NCBI GenBank assembly: GCA_026770615.1
Contig: MU631311.1
Location: forward strand, 46,858-57,029
Source: Pavlovales sp. CCMP2436
Lineage: Eukaryota; Haptophyta; Pavlovophyceae; Pavlovales
Direction of reading: 5' to 3'
DNA: 10,172 nucleotides
A program made the translations under genes and the position numbers. Below, piece after piece: positions 7,636-10,172 of the stretch. Within the stretch, counting starts at the first letter, position 1; the number at the start of each line of letters is the position of its first letter. Under the pieces are notes generated by a model. That model was not told the DNA's origin and did no database searches. It saw only the letters and a program-made list of their open reading frames with translations.

Positions 7636-8949
7636 CCGCCGACGTCGACCTCCATGTACTCATTCTCGTTGAACGGGCCTTTCGGCGCCGTCTTGGCAGC
7701 GTGCGCCTGCGCGTTGCGCTCGACTTTGCGGCTGGCACCAAAATGCTCGTTGCTCCCAAATTGCGTAGAGACCGCCAGGCCAGAGGACACAAGCTTGTCG
7801 GTCACCTCCTCGTTCCAAAATGGCTCGAACTTGGAGTACGGGCGCTGCAGAAGCTCCTGGAAGAGCGTGGCAATCTGTGGGTTCCCCCGCGGCATGAGGC
7901 GCTGGATGGTGGCGAAGCGGCGAAACTCGTCGTGGTGTGGGATCTTGAGAGCGTTGTAGGCGTTCTCGGACTTCTGGAGGTAGGTCTCGACCTCGACGTA
8001 AGTCATGGAGCCGGTCGGGATGCCCTCGAGGAAGAGGAAGGCCGCCCACTCTTCGAGCGCGTACGTGGTGTCCATGCGGTCAGCACGCTTGACGAGCAGC
8101 GCCCAAATCGCATGGAACTGGGAGACAGGGCCCGACACCTGGACGTTGGCCTGCACGGAAAGCTGGGAGAAATCGTACTCGCTCATCATGCCCTGCAAGA
8201 GGTTGTGCGCCACCTTGACCGAGTTCTCGTAGACCTGTGACGCGAAAGCACTGAACGAGCTGTAGACGCTGCAGCTCTTGGAGAACTTCTGCTGGAGCTC
8301 AGAGGACGTGAGGCCCGTCTTGCTAATGACCTCCGCCATCTCCTGCTCGTACTTCAGCGCCTGCAGCTCGAGTCTTTTTGCGAGTCACTCGGGGCACTGC
8401 GGCGGAACTCGGCCGGGATGTCGGCTTTCTCCGCCAGATCGCGCTTGGCGGGAGTCGAAGGGGCCTTGGCGCTACGTGTCCCTTGCCCACCGTCTCGAAG
8501 TTGTCATCGACCGTTGAACGCGCCTTGATCAGCGCAGAGTAGTGCTCCTGCTTGATGTCGTCGATCTTCTGCGCGTTCCTCAGTTCGACCGCCTGAAGCG
8601 CCAGGCGCCCGTTAGCGTCGAGCTTCTCGCAGCTGGTCTCCAGCGCGAGGTACCTGTTCGCTAGCGTGCCCTCAATCTCCTTCTGTAGCGTGAACTCGAC
8701 GGTGAACTCGTCGAGCTCGCGCACGTAGAACTTGCCGCCAGGCCCCGTACCGACGATGTTCTCGCTCTTGAGCTGCGTGTTGCCGGTCGGCACATACTGC
8801 AGCGTACGCGTGAGCTGGCTGAGGAGCTTCTGCTGGCCAGCCACGCTTGAGAGCGACAGCTTGTTGTCACTCTTGCTGGACTCGTTAAATGCTAGTTGCC
8901 ACGTGCGAAACGCGGGGTACCGGGTCCCGACAGGGACGAGGATGATATC
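7625..8949 (-). pseudogene. Copia Gag (capsid), with frame breaks
   Basis: The structural protein that packages element RNA. The main readable piece (8339 to about 7630) is mostly helical with landmarks FHAIWALLVKRADRM, EEWAAFLFLEGIPTG, LLQRPYSKFEPFWNEEV and ENEYMEVDVGGAG. The upstream piece (about 8949-8480) contains YPAFRTWQLAFN and ALKARSTVDDN-like helical sequence in another frame. A short middle piece (AKRDLAEKADIPAEFRR) lies in the third frame. Breaks are near 8480 (gggcaaggga), 8373 (an A run) and 7610-7635 (a GCC-rich run before the nucleocapsid). I cannot place the start codon. No ATG lies in the N-terminal frame, while an ATG exactly at the LTR edge (8950-8952) is in a different frame that ends after 19 codons. 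Gag assignment rests on position and the downstream zinc knuckle. Confidence 0.75.
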
Positions 8950-8950
8950 A
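8933..8950 (-). other. Candidate tRNA primer binding site
   Basis: Directly after the 5' LTR the minus strand reads tgatatcatcc. The first eight bases differ by one from tggtatca, the primer binding site that pairs with the 3' end of initiator Met tRNA in many copia elements. After that the match fails, so this is a weak or degenerate site supported mainly by position. Confidence 0.4.
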
Positions 8951-9140
8951 TGTTGGTGTTACTCCGCACACGCGGCGTTCATTCGCGCCGTAGCCTGGCG
9001 CGCGAGGTGCTCAAAGAGCAGCAAGCAGCTAAACTCGATGTACTCGTAAACTGATAAAAAAGGAAACTACTCAAGGTAATCAAATAGAACTGCTAAGTTA
9101 CTTGCTATCTTAAGCTGTTGGTGTTTTGGCAGGTGCTACA
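8951..9140 (-). repeat. Copia LTR (5' LTR on the minus strand)
   Basis: This 190-bp repeat of 3399-3598 begins tgtagcacc and ends caaca on the minus strand, so TG...CA ends are intact. It would carry the promoter of the element. It is flanked on its outer side by tgtag (9141-9145). An AT-rich, A/T-run segment at about 9050-9090 is the only AT-rich part and is shared with the other LTR. Confidence 0.9.
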
Positions 9141-9145
9141 TGTAG
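9141..9145. repeat. Target site duplication of the copia element (right copy)
   Basis: tgtag follows the last base of the right LTR and matches 3394-3398. The outer RT reading frame ends here (codons for S-P-T) and resumes at 3393 on the other side. Confidence 0.9.
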
Positions 9146-9529
9146 GCGAGAGGTAGTCGCGCAGCGTGTCGCACAGCTCACCCCCGGCGAAGATGGTGCG
9201 GGTGAGAGCCCGGCGGAGCGCGCATGAGATGCCGATCGGGCGGACGTTCGGCGTCTCCCCTTTTAGGGGCATCTGGTCGCTCTTGTGCAGCGGGATGAGT
9301 CGGACGGCGGCGAGGACGAAGTTGAACCAGGGCGGAATGTCGCCGTTGGCAAGCCCCGTGGCGAACCAAGTGTGGCAGCTCACAGCCTCGTTGGCCGCTT
9401 CGCTTGCAAACGGGACCGACGGGGCTAGCGCGGTGAGCATCGTGTATCGCCATGCGGATGCGCCTTGCGCCTTCTCGCGGGGCAGTGCGCTGTACACGCG
9501 CCTGACCGTCTCAGGAAGAACGTAGAGGC

Positions 9530-9673
9530 GCTCGCTCGGGTCTGGGATCGGGAGGGAATCTGACATACGGTTCTCCGGTTTGCGGATCGGGTGCTTGAGG
9601 CGCATCTGCTCCAAGATCTCGGGGTTGAAGGAGATGAGGTTCGGCATCTTCCCGATCCCAGACCCGAGCGAGC
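9530..9673. repeat. Perfect 24-bp inverted repeat
   Basis: The arm 9530-9553 (gctcgctcgggtctgggatc, then ggga) is the exact reverse complement of 9650-9673. The loop is 96 bases, and the match stops sharply at both ends of each arm. Both arms lie inside the N-terminal coding part of the outer element. One arm adjoins the place where the reading frame changes. Confidence 0.9.
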
Positions 9674-9780
9674 TGCGGCCTCGCCTGCGTTGATGGCCTC
9701 TTCGACATGTCGTTGATGGCCTCGAGCAGCGGGGGGCGCAGCTGCGGGGCGGGCGGGATGAAGGAGAGGAGGTTCGGCAT
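9624..9780 (-). repeat. 24-bp direct repeat spaced 133 bp at the frame break
   Basis: Positions 9624-9647 and 9757-9780 match at 22 of 24 bases and encode MPNLxSF in each case. The 133-bp offset is not a multiple of three, so it coincides with the frame change in the ORF. A second small direct repeat, cgttgatggcctc, occurs at 9688-9700 and 9711-9723. Confidence 0.8.
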
Positions 9781-9870
9781 GTATACGTCGCCCGAGGGTA
9801 CGCCGCCCATAGCGAATGCGGCGCCTGTGCAGGCGACCGCGAGGAGGAGGCGGAGGGGGGCCTCCGCCAT

Positions 9871-9974
9871 CGTAGGCCGTTTAAATATTAATGTAGGGGG
9901 TTTGGGCTGGCGGTACGTTTCAAGTTTAAGTGGCTGATCTTAGCGCTCCGACGCAGGCTCCTACGCGCTTCGCC

Positions 9975-9975
<1 letters not shown>
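9871..9975 (-). promoter_or_regulatory. 5' leader of the outer element
   Basis: This short stretch lies between the (TA)n edge and the first ATG. On the minus strand an AT-rich box (ttaatatttaaa) ends about 10 bases before the ATG, in otherwise GC-rich DNA. It could be part of an internal promoter, but nothing else supports that. I found no match to the 205-bp repeats that start the leftmost unit. Confidence 0.35.
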
Positions 9976-10017
<42 letters not shown>

Positions 10018-10033
10018 TATATATATATATATA
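9976..10033. repeat. (TA)n microsatellite, 58 bp
   Basis: Alternating TA is interrupted once by gc at 10015-10016. It separates the outer element's 5' end from the tail of the next copy. Shorter (TA)n tracts occupy the equivalent place at 741 and 134, so this is a unit boundary rather than an isolated microsatellite. Confidence 0.95.
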
Positions 10034-10172
10034 GCGGCTCAGCATGGTTCAACAGGTTTTGTTCACTCACTGACTTGGTCGACGCAAGACGTTAGTCCTG
10101 GCAGCAGGGATGGTGGTGGTAGAGGTGAGGTTGGTGGTGAACTCGTAGCAATTGCCACAGGTTCCCCCCCCC
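10034..10172 (-). repeat. Conserved (TA)n-edged tail, copy 3 (runs off the window)
   Basis: This matches 755-907 nearly throughout, from gcggctcagcatgg to the poly-C run where the window ends. On the minus strand it would be the 3' end of a further unit located to the right and reading toward the outer element. Whether that unit contains an RT gene cannot be seen. Confidence 0.8.

Larger units (their letters stand above)
3399..9140 (-). mobile_element. Ty1/copia LTR retrotransposon, full length but inactive
   Basis: This 5742-bp element has two LTRs, a 5-bp target site duplication, a polypurine tract (3599-3607) and a possible primer binding site (8933-8950). Its coding part runs Gag, zinc knuckle, protease, integrase, RT and RNase H. 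Integrase before RT is diagnostic of Ty1/copia rather than Ty3/gypsy. It inserted into the RT gene of the outer LINE-like element in the same orientation. Gag is broken by about three frame changes and pol by three in-frame stops (6713, 5726, 4679). LTR divergence shows it is not a very recent insertion. No envelope gene is present. Confidence 0.95.
9141..9870 (-). pseudogene. Outer element ORF, N-terminal part: leader and RT fingers
   Basis: The ATG at 9868-9870 is in good eukaryotic context (G at +4). The first 22 residues (MAEAPLRLLLAVACTGAAFA plus MG) look like a signal peptide, which is unexpected for a retrotransposon protein. The frame is then lost between about 9650 and 9780 and picked up at MPNLISFNPE (9645-9647). 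From there the RT N-terminus is readable: LPREKAQGASAWRYTM, VLAAVRLIPLHK, NVRPIGISCALRRALTRTI (Arg at about 9240) and RDYLSPT at the copia junction. Together with 2641-3398 these make a complete RT domain. No N-terminal zinc finger, as R2-like proteins often have, is visible. The RT call is strong; how the leader joins it is uncertain. Confidence 0.75.
741..9975 (-). mobile_element. Outer non-LTR (LINE-like) retrotransposon, interrupted by a copia element
   Basis: On the minus strand the unit starts just after the (TA)n at 9976-10033. It runs through a broken ORF (9870 to 1205, excluding the nested insertion) and ends in a conserved tail with (TA)n at 741. Without the 5742-bp copia insertion and one 5-bp target-site copy it is about 3.5 kb, and its single ORF would encode roughly 970 residues. 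The RT is of the non-LTR type (RPIGI..LRR, NAFN, GVQQG, ADD) and the C-terminus carries a candidate PD-(D/E)XK nuclease. That order matches the restriction-like-endonuclease group of non-LTR elements (R2, NeSL, CRE, Utopia and relatives); the exact clade cannot be assigned here. The unit lies head-to-tail between other copies of the same tail. The 5' boundary is inferred from the (TA)n edge. Confidence 0.72.

Noticed and set aside
7610..7640. Programmed Gag-Pol frameshift
   Set aside because: The break lies before the zinc knuckle, inside Gag, in a GCC-rich run. Other breaks occur in Gag, so slippage or decay is more likely.
3399..9140. Ty3/gypsy or endogenous retrovirus identity for the inner element
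   Set aside because: Integrase precedes RT, the RT and RNase H motifs are copia-type, and there is no envelope gene.
741..10172. The outer repeats (741-907 and 10034-10172) as LTRs of one large LTR element
   Set aside because: The enclosed RT is of non-LTR type, and no integrase of its own, polypurine tract or primer site adjoins the repeats. A third copy at 134 also fits a head-to-tail array better. Penelope-style pseudo-LTRs remain possible, but no GIY-YIG motif was seen.
134..10172. CRISPR-like array
   Set aside because: The repeats are few, long and irregularly spaced, and the content is eukaryotic retroelement.

Overview
This window looks like repeat-rich nuclear DNA from a GC-rich eukaryote. 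A microalga or similar protist is my inference; the species cannot be fixed from the sequence. I see no bacterial operon, rRNA or tRNA gene, and no host gene that looks intact. Nearly everything is explained by two nested retrotransposons, both reading on the minus strand, plus a family of short repeats with (TA)n edges.

Outer layer (about 741-9975): a non-LTR (LINE-like) element with one broken ORF. Its N-terminus lies at 9141-9870, the reverse transcriptase palm at 2641-3398, and a linker with a candidate restriction-like (PD-(D/E)XK) nuclease at 1205-2640. The 3' end is a roughly 150-bp conserved tail closed by (TA)n. Tail copies occur three times in the same orientation (134-204, 741-907 and 10034-10172), so the window reads as a head-to-tail array with every junction at a (TA)n tract. 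The leftmost unit (134-740) has no RT. It carries two 205-bp tandem repeats and may be a non-autonomous partner.

Inner layer (3399-9140): a Ty1/copia LTR retrotransposon, with LTRs of 200 and 190 bp, a 5-bp target site duplication (tgtag), a G-rich polypurine tract and domain order Gag-zinc knuckle-protease-integrase-RT-RNase H. It sits inside the RT of the outer element. Removing it together with one target-site copy rejoins the host RT in frame between its fingers and palm.

Both elements are dead as written. The copia pol frame (about 7635 down to 3623) carries one TAG and two TGA codons in an otherwise continuous frame. Its protease lacks the expected catalytic Asp, and the integrase zinc-binding His/Cys residues are not visible. 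Gag has about three frame breaks. The outer ORF has at least five frame breaks in addition to the insertion. The order of events is: outer element amplified into an array, copia inserted, then both decayed.
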